From NCBI GenBank assembly GCA_014239035.1, contig JAAZZY010000001.1, positions 1-52,648 of the forward strand: a stretch of DNA of 52,648 nucleotides. The letters are read 5' to 3'. This document shows, piece after piece, positions 25,546 to 33,410 of this stretch. Below the pieces are notes generated by a model. That model did no database searches, had not been told where the DNA came from, and saw only the letters and a list, made by a program, of their open reading frames with translations. Position 1 is the stretch's first letter; every line of letters starts with the position of its first letter. Both the position numbers and the translations under genes were made by a program. The stretch comes from Chlamydiia bacterium. GTDB taxonomy: Bacteria; Chlamydiota; Chlamydiia; Chlamydiales; JAAZZY01.

Positions 25546-26805
25546 TTAAGGTAGAAGCGAATGCCGAGTCAATCCCCGAATCATCACCCAGATGGCAATA
25601 AATGAGAGCAGGATAAAGGCTGTAAAAACAATATATGAAGAATAATAAATATATAAAATAGTGCCTAACGCTGGAGCCATGCAGCCTCTTACGCCCACCA
25701 TCAAGACATTAATGCTGCTAAAAACAGCACTGCTTTCTTCTTTAGAAAAAATAGGACCTGATAAATTCCAACTTAAGTGACTTCCAGCTTGTGCTATCCC
25801 ATAGATGAAAAAAGCCACATATAAAAAGTTAACCTCAACAGACGCCAGGACTATAAAAATGGCAAACAAGATAAAGCAAATGATCACGTAAACCATAAAT
25901 TCATAAATAGGAAGAGAGTTGAGCTTTCGACTCCAGAATTTGGAGAATAAGACATACCCTATGCACATGCAAACAAGCCGAGCTGTTGCAAATTCACCGA
26001 GTGAGACGTTCAAGATATTAACGCAGTAGAACGGTAAGATAGCACTACTCATCATTAGCCCAAAGCCACAGAGAAAGAATCCAACCTGAAATCTGGTAAA
26101 ATCAGGCCTTTGAGACATAAGTCTGTAGGCCTCCTTCCAAGGGAGAGTAAACTTATCTTTGAACGAAAATTGATTATGTTTTGTTTTTTTTTGCCGAATT
26201 TTGTAGTCCATTGGAACTACTCTATTTTGAACAATCACAGATGTCATACCAATGACAGCGGCTATGGGGAAACAAAAGCGCCATGCCATTTCATCTTGTT
26301 TAAGCCAGGGAATAACCCAAAGGCAAATAAGCAATCCCTCAGCATATGCTAATGCAGATGCCAAAGAATAAATTCGACCACGATGAGGATTGGGGAGATT
26401 TTGCTTAATAACTTCCATCCATGCAGGGTTACTTGCACGATAGAAGAAAATATAGATGGCAGCACATGCAATGAACACCCAAGGGTTTGTCACCCAAGGA
26501 AAAAACAGAAAAGGCATCCTAGCTAAAATCCCTGACCAGATTAAGTTTGCACTAAGTTTTTGAGGATTATTGTGAATTGATGCGCTCCAGTAAAGGATAA
26601 GCAGTCCAAGGCTTGGGTTGAGCATTGTTAAAAGAGAAACTTGCACAGCAGAGCCGTTGAAGCTTTTACATAGGATAAAGCCAACCAGGCTAAAGATAAG
26701 AAGCAGGGGCTCACTGAGTAGTTTATTGGCAAGTACTGCAGATCTTGTCTTCATGCCAACCAAATCTAATTCAACTTGTATTTTTTCAGAAGGTCTTGTC
26801 GTCAT
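25546..26805 (-). CDS. major facilitator superfamily transporter
   Basis: A 419-residue polytopic protein with about 12 hydrophobic helices split by a basic loop near the middle (about residues 185-215). The segment NPHRGRIYSLASA between helices 4 and 5 and the overall plan fit MFS. The substrate cannot be predicted. ATG 26805 gives MTTRPSEK. It lies alone on the minus strand, divergent from the tRNA-Ile gene 59 bases away. Confidence 0.75.
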   Translation of the reverse strand: MTTRPSEKIQVELDLVGMKTRSAVLANKLLSEPLLLIFSLVGFILCKSFNGSAVQVSLLTMLNPSLGLLILYWSASIHNNPQKLSANLIWSGILARMPFLFFPWVTNPWVFIACAAIYIFFYRASNPAWMEVIKQNLPNPHRGRIYSLASALAYAEGLLICLWVIPWLKQDEMAWRFCFPIAAVIGMTSVIVQNRVVPMDYKIRQKKTKHNQFSFKDKFTLPWKEAYRLMSQRPDFTRFQVGFFLCGFGLMMSSAILPFYCVNILNVSLGEFATARLVCMCIGYVLFSKFWSRKLNSLPIYEFMVYVIICFILFAIFIVLASVEVNFLYVAFFIYGIAQAGSHLSWNLSGPIFSKEESSAVFSSINVLMVGVRGCMAPALGTILYIYYSSYIVFTAFILLSFIAIWVMIRGLTRHSLLP

Positions 26806-26818
26806 TACAATAAAGAGC

Positions 26819-26847
26819 TTGATTTATCTCGTTTAAATGGTTATCTT
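26819..26847 (+). promoter_or_regulatory. possible promoter of tRNA-Ile
   Basis: TTGATT (26819-26824) and TATCTT (26842-26847) are 17 bases apart, each matching consensus at 4 of 6. They end 17 bases before the tRNA. Weak but well placed. Confidence 0.3.
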
Positions 26848-26864
26848 ACTCATCTTTTTTAATT

Positions 26865-26938
26865 GGGGCAATAGCTCAGTCGGTTAGAGCAACGGACTCA
26901 TAACCCGTCGGTCGCTGGTTCAAGTCCAGCTTGCCCCA
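26865..26938 (+). tRNA. tRNA with CAT anticodon, probably tRNA-Ile2 (lysidine type)
   Basis: A 74-base cloverleaf: acceptor GGGGCAA pairs with TTGCCCC, discriminator A, anticodon loop CTCATAA, T-arm GCTGG-TTCAAGT-CCAGC. CCA is not encoded. The variable region plus T-arm match E. coli tRNA-Ile2 closely, and acceptor pairs 4:69 and 5:68 are G-C and C-G rather than the U-A and A-U of E. coli elongator tRNA-Met. So the CAT is probably converted to lysidine-AT by TilS. The anticodon stem ACGGA/CCCGT ends in an A31-C39 mismatch. Elongator tRNA-Met is the alternative. Confidence 0.88.
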
Positions 26939-27074
26939 TTAATAGTCGAATATGATAGCGATCTTACACATTAAACTAAAGAAGGGTTTTTACAAATAAA
27001 CCTCTAGAGTTCTAGGACTTTTTAGAAATAAAATAGTTTTTAAAGGTAGGATTTTGAAAAGAAATATTTAGAAT

Positions 27075-27347
27075 CTAATTATAGAACTTCTTTTTCTTCT
27101 TTTTGCGATTGAAGAACCACCCGTTCTTTTCTTCTTCTTCTTCAGCTTCAATCTCGCGGGTAGCATTTTTGGCCATGTCGACAAAAGTGTCGGGGAAAAG
27201 GTCTTTAGAATCATCATGAGAGCCTTCTGCACCAATTGAGGCAGATTCGTTATCTCGAATGGAATAGACTAAAGCGGTATCCTCCTCTACTTTAGAGGCA
27301 CCCTCCCAACCTTCTCCGATTCTGACAACTTGGCTTGTAAAACTCAT
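27075..27347 (-). CDS. small charged hypothetical protein
   Basis: A 90-residue protein I do not recognise. It has a mixed N-terminal half, an acidic run (EAEEEEEKN, about residues 67-75) and then a C-terminal NGWFFNRKKKKKKFYN. There is no signal peptide or membrane segment. It has a ribosome site (AAAGG close to ATG 27347) and a perfect consensus promoter 35 bases upstream, so it is very likely expressed. The basic/aromatic tail could bind nucleic acid or membrane lipid; this is a guess. Confidence 0.55.
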   Translation of the reverse strand: MSFTSQVVRIGEGWEGASKVEEDTALVYSIRDNESASIGAEGSHDDSKDLFPDTFVDMAKNATREIEAEEEEEKNGWFFNRKKKKKKFYN

Positions 27348-27381
27348 AAAACCTTTGTGTGTAATGATTTAACCTACATTC

Positions 27382-27410
27382 ATTATAGCACAAAAAGCTT
27401 AAATTGTCAA
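27382..27410 (-). promoter_or_regulatory. perfect sigma70 consensus promoter
   Basis: On the minus strand TTGACA (27405-27410), a 17-base spacer, and TATAAT (27382-27387). Both hexamers match the consensus exactly. The expected start is about 28 bases before the ATG of the 90-residue protein at 27347. Confidence 0.85.
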
Positions 27411-27491
27411 GTAATTTATTAAACTCATCCAACTTACAGACAAAAACTTACACAAAACCTCCTTTCAAGAACTCCTCATAACCTACTAATG

Positions 27492-28886
27492 TTAATTATA
27501 TTGGATCAAAAACAGAGAGATCGCTAGAATTACGAGGGTTGGGAAGAGAGCCGATATGAAGAGGTTAAAAGGAGCTACACCGTCTTCAAAGTGATCTTTA
27601 AGCAAAAACTGCCCGGCCGGGTTTGGGGCGTTGGCGATGACGGTTAATCCACCTCCAGCAACAGCTCCACTCATAACCGCATATTTGAGAGTTGGAGATA
27701 AATCAGAGATCAAGGAACTTAAATAGGTAATGAGGGCATTATCATTAAAGCTGGTCAGACCAGCCGATACAAACATTAGAGGCCCTGGAGCAAGCTTTGT
27801 GATCACTGGCTCAATCCACCATCCTTGTAGACTCCCATGAATAACAAGTCCTGCCAAGAAGGTTCCTACTAAGATAGGACCTCTAAGCGCTAACTCATCC
27901 TGATGAGGGGCCGTAGCCTTTTGAAAGGCGATGAACAAGAAAAGTAATCCGATCAAGATAACGGGATAATGCACAAAAAAGACGACCGCAGCAAGGAAGA
28001 TTATATGAATACTCGTGATCCAGATAGGGGTTGTCTCTGTATCAGCAGCACTAGATCCTGCATCTGATTTTAAAGACCTAAGTTCTTTGAAAAAGTAGGC
28101 AAAATAGACTAGATTTGAGATCATAATAGCTATGACAGATTTGATGCCGAAATGTATAAACATGTAGCTGTTAGTCCAGGCCCACTTTTTAGCAACCATT
28201 AAAACAGGAGGGGCAGCGAAGTTTGTGAGTACACCCCCAATAGAAATATTTACAAATAATAGACCAAGCGTTGCGTATGCCAGCTTCCTAGAAGGACCTT
28301 TTTCATAAAATTGCTTCTTCAATAAAAGAGCACCTAAGGTCATAGCTCCGGGCTCAGTAATAAATGAACCAAGAATTGGGCAAAGAGTCAAGAGCACCAG
28401 CCACCAAGCGGCAACACTGCCTCCGAGAAGATTAGCAACCTTTTCCAAGCACCATCCTGCAAATTTCAATACAGGTTTAGTCGATGCTAAAATCATGATT
28501 ACCACTACAAAGAGTGGCTCATCAAAACGAATACCGCTCAAGTAGTTTACAGCTACTTGCCAGCTATTAAAAATAGAAATTACAATGAGAAGTGGGATGA
28601 CCCAAATAGCAAAAACCACTTCAACTTCACCAAAAAAGTGTAAACTTTCTATTATAAAAGAATGTTCGTGCTTTCCTTCGGGATGCTTTTTTGCGCGTTT
28701 ATCAGCAAGCTTATTGGCAAATTGGGTGATTTGGTGGGCTAAAAGGGTGTGAATTATCGCTAAACCAAAGATTATCAATGAGTAAAGAAGAACAGGACTT
28801 TGGGAGATATTAGCTTTCAAAACAGCGCCTAAGGAGGCATCGGAGCTCAAAAGAGCAGCATTTGGAGGAAATGGGGGGGGCGTCAT
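27492..28886 (-). CDS. putative Na+/H+ antiporter (ion-transporter superfamily)
   Basis: A 464-residue membrane protein with about 12 helices. It resembles the putative Na+/H+ antiporter family seen in Chlamydiae (conserved FVNISIGGVLTNFAAPPVL and SFITEPGAMTLGA; charged His/Lys loop KHPEGKHEH after the first helix). A discontinuous-helix pattern (TSFNDNALITYL, then VIANAPNPAGQ) is typical of the NhaD/CitMHS fold. It likely exchanges Na+ for H+; the ion is inferred from the family. ATG 28886 is followed by a Pro-rich start. Divergent from the O-methyltransferase gene. Confidence 0.78.
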   Translation of the reverse strand: MTPPPFPPNAALLSSDASLGAVLKANISQSPVLLYSLIIFGLAIIHTLLAHQITQFANKLADKRAKKHPEGKHEHSFIIESLHFFGEVEVVFAIWVIPLLIVISIFNSWQVAVNYLSGIRFDEPLFVVVIMILASTKPVLKFAGWCLEKVANLLGGSVAAWWLVLLTLCPILGSFITEPGAMTLGALLLKKQFYEKGPSRKLAYATLGLLFVNISIGGVLTNFAAPPVLMVAKKWAWTNSYMFIHFGIKSVIAIMISNLVYFAYFFKELRSLKSDAGSSAADTETTPIWITSIHIIFLAAVVFFVHYPVILIGLLFLFIAFQKATAPHQDELALRGPILVGTFLAGLVIHGSLQGWWIEPVITKLAPGPLMFVSAGLTSFNDNALITYLSSLISDLSPTLKYAVMSGAVAGGGLTVIANAPNPAGQFLLKDHFEDGVAPFNLFISALFPTLVILAISLFLIQYN

Positions 28887-28903
28887 AATTATGATCTCAA
28901 TAA

Positions 28904-28932
28904 TTGATTTTAACCTTAAAATTTGGTATATT
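28904..28932 (+). promoter_or_regulatory. putative promoter of the O-methyltransferase gene
   Basis: TTGATT (28904-28909), a 17-base spacer and TATATT (28927-28932, 5 of 6 matches) lie 32 bases before ATG 28965, in the 78-base gap between divergent genes. Confidence 0.5.
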
Positions 28933-28964
28933 AAGACATTAATAGAAAAAAACGAAACTCTTTT

Positions 28965-29591
28965 ATGCTTATAAGATCTTTAAAAGAATATTTAGAATCA
29001 CATGAGACCCCTTTATCAAGCGCTTTGTCTAAAATTCAACAGAGGACACAAGATGAGTTTGAAGGATCACATATGCTTTGCGGCTCACAAATAGCGACTT
29101 TCCTCTCGATGATAGTGAAAATAACTGCTGCCAAACACGTCATCGATATCGGAACATATGTCGGCTTTTCGGCACTAGCTATGGCTGAGGCTATTGAAGA
29201 TGACGGGCATATTATTAGCTGCGAGCGTGATCAAAGGTACTTTGAAGCAGCACAAAAAAATATTGAGGAGCATCCAGATGGTCATAAGGTTCAACTTTTT
29301 TATGGAGAGGCCAAAGACTGTATTGACCAATTAGACAAGCCCTTAGATTTATCATTCCTAGATGCGGATAAAACGCCCTATCTAGACTATTACCAGCAGC
29401 TGGTTGAAAAAACAAGACCCGGAGGAGTCATTGTGATTGATGATGCGCTTTGGAAGGGAATGGTTGCGGAACCCAATACACCAAGATTACACCTCATGGA
29501 TCAATTTAATGACTATGTCCAAAATGATTCAAGAGTTGAAAATTTACTGATCCCCCTCAGACATGGGATTAATTTAATTTATAAATTATAA
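28965..29591 (+). CDS. class I O-methyltransferase (COMT/CCoAOMT type)
   Basis: It has 208 residues, the normal size for the metal-dependent small O-methyltransferases. Motif I is VIDIGTYVGFSALAMA (about residues 55-70), SAM ribose binding follows at ISCERD, the metal/catalytic Asp is in DLSFLDADK (about 130), and VIVIDDALWKG carries the second metal site. It would methylate a hydroxyl of a catechol-like or other small molecule; the substrate is unknown. It is followed 20 bases later by the chorismate-mutase-like gene on the same strand, so they are likely co-transcribed. Confidence 0.88.
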   Translation: MLIRSLKEYLESHETPLSSALSKIQQRTQDEFEGSHMLCGSQIATFLSMIVKITAAKHVIDIGTYVGFSALAMAEAIEDDGHIISCERDQRYFEAAQKNIEEHPDGHKVQLFYGEAKDCIDQLDKPLDLSFLDADKTPYLDYYQQLVEKTRPGGVIVIDDALWKGMVAEPNTPRLHLMDQFNDYVQNDSRVENLLIPLRHGINLIYKL

Positions 29592-29610
29592 CTTAACAAA
29601 GAGATTTATC

Positions 29611-30198
29611 ATGAAAAAAATAAAAAGCGCTCTATGCGGGGTCCTAGTTGCAGGTTCACTATTTGCATCGACTTCTTTTTTAGCAGCTGAATCAAATCAA
29701 CCCACTCAAGAAGAAGTTACTTTAAGTAATCATTCTGAATTGAATTCTACTATTCATGAGCTTGAGACGCTTTTTATCTTGATGCAAGAGCGCCTAGCTT
29801 TAATGCATGATCTTGCTCGCTATAAGTGGAATCATGAATTAAATGACCAAACACTTAGTGGAGAACTTTTCTCTGAGCAAAAAGATGCTCAAAGCTTAAA
29901 GCCCTTTTTATCTGCTCAGAATACAGCAGCAATGGAAGTGCAAAAACAAGATTTTGACCTCTTCAAAAAAGAAGGTATTGAGAAGTTTGAAAGTGTTAAA
30001 GATTTTAAATCAGAAATTCTACCTGAGCTTCAAGAACTTGATAAGAAAATACTTTCTTCTGCTGAAGTTCTTTTAACCTTTACTCAAAGTGAATCCTTAC
30101 CAGAATTTTTAAAAGATGTGTCTTTTAATTCATTTAAACAAGAAGGAATTGAAAGAAGCGTATACGACATTGCCGTATCACCTCTCTTTAACGACTAA
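29611..30198 (+). CDS. secreted chorismate mutase-like protein (AroQ gamma type)
   Basis: It has 195 residues. A signal peptide (residues 1-26, ending FLAA) precedes an all-helical domain. Around residues 58-90 the pattern ERLALMHDLARYKW...SGELF matches the AroQ core: Arg61, Lys72 and Glu85 have the same spacing as Arg28, Lys39 and Glu52 of the E. coli enzyme. Positions equivalent to Asp48 and Arg51 are Thr81 and Gly84, so activity may be altered. Gamma-class enzymes are exported, as here. It follows an O-methyltransferase and abuts the convergent pncA stop. It may be a true mutase or a repurposed relative. Confidence 0.6.
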   Translation: MKKIKSALCGVLVAGSLFASTSFLAAESNQPTQEEVTLSNHSELNSTIHELETLFILMQERLALMHDLARYKWNHELNDQTLSGELFSEQKDAQSLKPFLSAQNTAAMEVQKQDFDLFKKEGIEKFESVKDFKSEILPELQELDKKILSSAEVLLTFTQSESLPEFLKDVSFNSFKQEGIERSVYDIAVSPLFND

Positions 30199-30819
30199 TT
30201 ATCTATTTAGGAGCTCAGCTGAATCTATGAGACGGGCTCCTTTTTCTTTCATTAGCCCATAGGCCCTCTCTTCATCTCCCGGATTTAAATTAATGGCCTT
30301 ACAGCCATCTTTTACTATGACTACTTCATAGTCCAATTCAAGAGCATCAAGAACCGTTTGCAGAACGCAGTAATCTGTTGCAAGTCCTACAATAAAGAGT
30401 TTTAAAATATTGCGTTTCTTTAAATAAGTGTCTATTTCAGATGCAGGTTTTCTGTTTTGATCAAAAAAGATGCTGTAGCAATCAACATCTGAGCTAGTTC
30501 CTTTATAGAACTCTTCAGTAATTTTTTCCTGGTCTAGTGAATCTGAATACTGATAGCCCCACTCTCCTTTAATACAATGGTTAGGCCATAGCATCTGCTC
30601 AACACCATCTTTTACAACCGTCTCACCTATGGATTTATTCCATCTGCTAGCAAAGCTAACATGATCTTTGGGATGAGAATCTCTTGTAGTAAATACGTTT
30701 TCAAATAAAGGAATTAATTCGTTGATGACCGGAATAACTTGATCCGAATTGGGTACAGCAAGTGATCCTTTCGGTAAAAAGTCATTTTGCAAATCTACAA
30801 TTAAAAGAGCCTCATTCAT
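30199..30819 (-). CDS. pncA: nicotinamidase
   Basis: Converts nicotinamide to nicotinate for NAD salvage. It has 206 residues. The catalytic triad is Asp9 (LIVDLQNDF), Lys in FYKGTSSDVD, and Cys in LATDYCVLQT; the metal site is Asp47, His49 and His53 in RDSHPKDH plus His in WPNHCIKG. ATG overlaps the stop of pncB (ATGA), so the two steps are made together. Its stop abuts that of the convergent gene with no spacer. Confidence 0.93.
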   Translation of the reverse strand: MNEALLIVDLQNDFLPKGSLAVPNSDQVIPVINELIPLFENVFTTRDSHPKDHVSFASRWNKSIGETVVKDGVEQMLWPNHCIKGEWGYQYSDSLDQEKITEEFYKGTSSDVDCYSIFFDQNRKPASEIDTYLKKRNILKLFIVGLATDYCVLQTVLDALELDYEVVIVKDGCKAINLNPGDEERAYGLMKEKGARLIDSAELLNR

Positions 30820-32279
30820 CGAGAGTGCCTAATTTTTTCAATCAACTTATTTTTAGTTTGGTAAAGGTTTTCTTCAAGACCTACCGGATACTGATGAGGA
30901 AATAAAAATCGTTTTAAACCGCTATGAAAAAAAGGCAGCTCTGAAATCATTTTACTTCTGATCTCTGTAAGTGTCGGAGACTCGTAGACTTTTTTCCCCT
31001 TTCTAAATATGGGCTTGAGTAAATCTTTTGATGGATCTTGGGCAGAAAAATTCTTTTTCTTAGTGGGATCTAACGGGTCAACAATTACCCACTTATCTTT
31101 TGGAGTTTCAAGCTCGTTATAAATCACATCGCCTAAGTAGCGCTTCTCTTTTGTGAAGCGTTTAATTTGTAAAATTCCAGGGTTTGTCGTTTTTCTCATT
31201 TGCTCGGAAATCTTTAATCGATATTTCCAATCTTGGCCAGGAGCTCTTAGTGCTGAAATCTTATAGACTCCGTCAAGTGCAGATTGACCTTTAGAAGTAA
31301 CAAGATTGGTTCCCACTCCCCAAACAGATATTTGTGCTCCCTGCTGGATAAGGTCTCGAATAATTGTTTCATCAAGCTCATTGCTCGCTAAAATAATGGT
31401 ATCTTCAAATCCTGCAGCATCAAGCATCTTTCTTGCTTCGATACTCAAATAAGCTAGATCTCCTGAATCAAGGCGAATACCTAAAAGTTTCTTCCCCTTT
31501 GCCTTTAATTTCTTACCCACTTCAATAGCATGCTGCACACCTTTAAGAGTGTTGTAGGTGTCTACTAGGAAAACGCAGCTGTTTGGCTGAGTCATAGCAT
31601 AAGTTTCAAAAGCTTCGAGCTCATCATCAAAAGCGAGTATCCAACTGTGAGCTTGAGTACCTTTTATGGGAATGTCATATAGCTTTCCAGCCATCACATT
31701 AGAGGTTCCTATGCAACCTCCGATATATGCTGCACGAGATGCAGATACTGCCCCATCAACTCCCTGTGCCCTTCTAAAGCCGTATTCTACAAATGGAGTC
31801 CCGCCTGCTGCAATGTATATACGAGCAGCTTTTGTGGCGATAAGCGACTGAAAATTTATGATATTTAAAAGTAGGCTCTCTAGAAGTTGGCATTGCAAAA
31901 GAGGGCCTTTAACGCGAACAAGAGGCTCATATGGAAATATAATCTCACCTTCTTCAACAGCGTCAACATCCCAGCTAAATTCTAGATTTTTTAAATATTT
32001 TAAAAAATCTTTGCAAAAACAAAGCTCGCCTTGTTCGTCTTCCATCTGCCCTAAAAAATTCAAATCTTCATCTGAGAATTTATAGTTTTCTAAGATCTGA
32101 ATCACATTTTCTAGGCCAGCTGCGATGGCTAAGCTTCCATTAAATGGGGGGCGACGAAAATGCATATGAAAAACGGCTTCATGCATATCAATACCTGCTT
32201 TCCAATAGCCATAGGCCATTGAAAGTTGGTAGAAGTCAGTAAGTAGGCATGGGGAGTAAGGATGTGCTATGTAGGACAT
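30816..32279 (-). CDS. pncB: nicotinate phosphoribosyltransferase
   Basis: Makes nicotinate mononucleotide from nicotinate and PRPP, the committed Preiss-Handler step. It has 487 residues. Landmarks are the N-terminal LLTDFYQLSMAYGYW, FVEYGFRRAQG, HSWILAFDDE, and IRLDSGDLAYLS (phosphate/PRPP binding). It is coupled to pncA downstream and lies 3 bases after a lipoprotein gene. Chlamydia itself imports NAD and, as far as I recall, lacks this pathway, so it marks an environmental chlamydia. Confidence 0.95.
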   Translation of the reverse strand: MSYIAHPYSPCLLTDFYQLSMAYGYWKAGIDMHEAVFHMHFRRPPFNGSLAIAAGLENVIQILENYKFSDEDLNFLGQMEDEQGELCFCKDFLKYLKNLEFSWDVDAVEEGEIIFPYEPLVRVKGPLLQCQLLESLLLNIINFQSLIATKAARIYIAAGGTPFVEYGFRRAQGVDGAVSASRAAYIGGCIGTSNVMAGKLYDIPIKGTQAHSWILAFDDELEAFETYAMTQPNSCVFLVDTYNTLKGVQHAIEVGKKLKAKGKKLLGIRLDSGDLAYLSIEARKMLDAAGFEDTIILASNELDETIIRDLIQQGAQISVWGVGTNLVTSKGQSALDGVYKISALRAPGQDWKYRLKISEQMRKTTNPGILQIKRFTKEKRYLGDVIYNELETPKDKWVIVDPLDPTKKKNFSAQDPSKDLLKPIFRKGKKVYESPTLTEIRSKMISELPFFHSGLKRFLFPHQYPVGLEENLYQTKNKLIEKIRHSR

Positions 32280-32282
32280 GCT

Positions 32283-32627
32283 TTATAGTTGGGCCTCTAT
32301 CAATCCCTTTTTTCGAGACTCTAGCATATCAATTTGGGTTTGAAGTTCCAAGGCATTTTCTTTTGCCTCTTGTGCAAAGCCATCAGCCCTCTGAGCATCT
32401 TTAGGGCTTTTATTCCTAAAAAGGACTCGCTTTCGATGTGCTTCAAAACTTTTTTGCTTTTTTTGGTATTGAGTTTGCCACTTCTTAAGAGCGCTGATGC
32501 TGGTATCGAGCTCAACAATTTCTTTTTGGTAGTCAGCCAGGTTTTGCTCAGCGGACTCTTGATCGCAAAAGAGCGAGCATGCTGTGAGTAGTGTTAGGCA
32601 AAAAATTATACGAAAATATTTCTTCAT
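32283..32627 (-). CDS. small coiled-coil lipoprotein, paralogue of the next gene
   Basis: It has 114 residues from ATG 32627. A lipoprotein signal (KKYFRIIFCLTLLTAC, lipobox LTAC) is followed by a helical, charged domain with the pattern LDTSISALKKWQ-x-QY and later LQTQIDMLESRKKGLI. It is clearly related to its upstream neighbour. Longer in-frame starts (to 32672) overlap that gene and are unlikely. It starts one base after the neighbour's stop. Function unknown; an envelope spacer or Lpp/OmpH-like role is possible. Confidence 0.72.
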   Translation of the reverse strand: MKKYFRIIFCLTLLTACSLFCDQESAEQNLADYQKEIVELDTSISALKKWQTQYQKKQKSFEAHRKRVLFRNKSPKDAQRADGFAQEAKENALELQTQIDMLESRKKGLIEAQL

Positions 32628-32628
32628 C

Positions 32629-33015
32629 TTAACTTTTTGGGATAGGTTGATTATGACGCTGTAAGATTCCATTTCTTTGATCTTCTAGCTTACCAATGAT
32701 AACTTGTAAATCTTGCGCCTTTTGGTTAGCGTTCTCGGCCACTTTCCATAGTCTTTTTGCATCTAAGAGCTGATTATCTTCAAATTGAAGACGGTCAGCT
32801 TTAAATTGGGCCTGCTCAGCTGTCATTCTATAACCTTCTTGCCAGCGCTTTAAAACATTGATTTTTTCATCAAGTTCTGTGACCTGCGCTTGCCAGCTTG
32901 GCTCACTTGGAGCCTTGGCGGAAAGTGAAGATTGGCCCGTGCATCCAATATTGACAAAAGACAACAAAAACAGGACGAAAAAAAACTGACAAATTCTTTT
33001 CTTGTGAAGGATCAT
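32629..33015 (-). CDS. small coiled-coil lipoprotein
   Basis: It has 128 residues with a lipoprotein signal (HKKRICQFFFVLFLL, lipobox VNIGC) and one long charged helix region. LDEKINVLKRWQEGY and LQVIIGKLEDQRNGIL match the equivalent parts of the downstream lipoprotein (WQ, Y, LQxxI, LE-x-R-x-GI), so the two arose by tandem duplication. They are transcribed together and with pncBA. ATG 33015 is the only sensible start. Function unknown. Confidence 0.72.
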   Translation of the reverse strand: MILHKKRICQFFFVLFLLSFVNIGCTGQSSLSAKAPSEPSWQAQVTELDEKINVLKRWQEGYRMTAEQAQFKADRLQFEDNQLLDAKRLWKVAENANQKAQDLQVIIGKLEDQRNGILQRHNQPIPKS

Positions 33016-33134
33016 ATTTATTAAGTTCTTTGTTTTAAGCTTAAAGTATTACAATTGATAATTCTAGTTCCACTAAAATCATCGCTAACTTTTACCTTAT
33101 ATGAAAGAATTTTTTCAATCATATTGCTCAAAAC

Positions 33135-33323
33135 TTAGACTCTATACTCTATTTTATTAGCTTTTTCTAAGGCGTAGTTTTTTGCCACTATGAAAGTCGT
33201 TAAGAAATCATCATCAGACTTGCTATCAATGGCTCTTTTAAGCAAATCTCCAAAGCGCTCTTGGTTAAAAAACTCTACTATAGCTTTAATTCTCAGAATA
33301 GAGGGTAGATATTGTTTGCTCAA
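33135..33323 (-). pseudogene. possible small gene or gene remnant
   Basis: The frame is open from 33381 to the stop at 33135 but has no ATG; the only usual start is TTG at 33323, giving 62 residues. The peptide (for example QYLPSILRIKAIVEFFNQER) looks protein-like. It is in the same frame as the GGCT-like gene upstream, separated from it by two stops. A decayed gene or a non-coding frame are both possible; I do not recognise it. Confidence 0.25.
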
Positions 33324-33410
33324 AAAACCTACAAGAATATCTTTATCTGTATCAATATTCGTATATGAGCTGGTGTATTGTTAAATCGCTATTATGAACC
33401 AGAAATTTGC

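Noticed and set aside
27001..27030. Possible terminator after tRNA-Ile
   Set aside because: Only about 4-5 pairs (CTAG arms) before a short T-run; too weak to call.
33190..33384. 64-residue plus-strand frame
   Set aside because: Ser/Leu-rich with no ribosome site; the opposite strand looks more protein-like, though itself uncertain.
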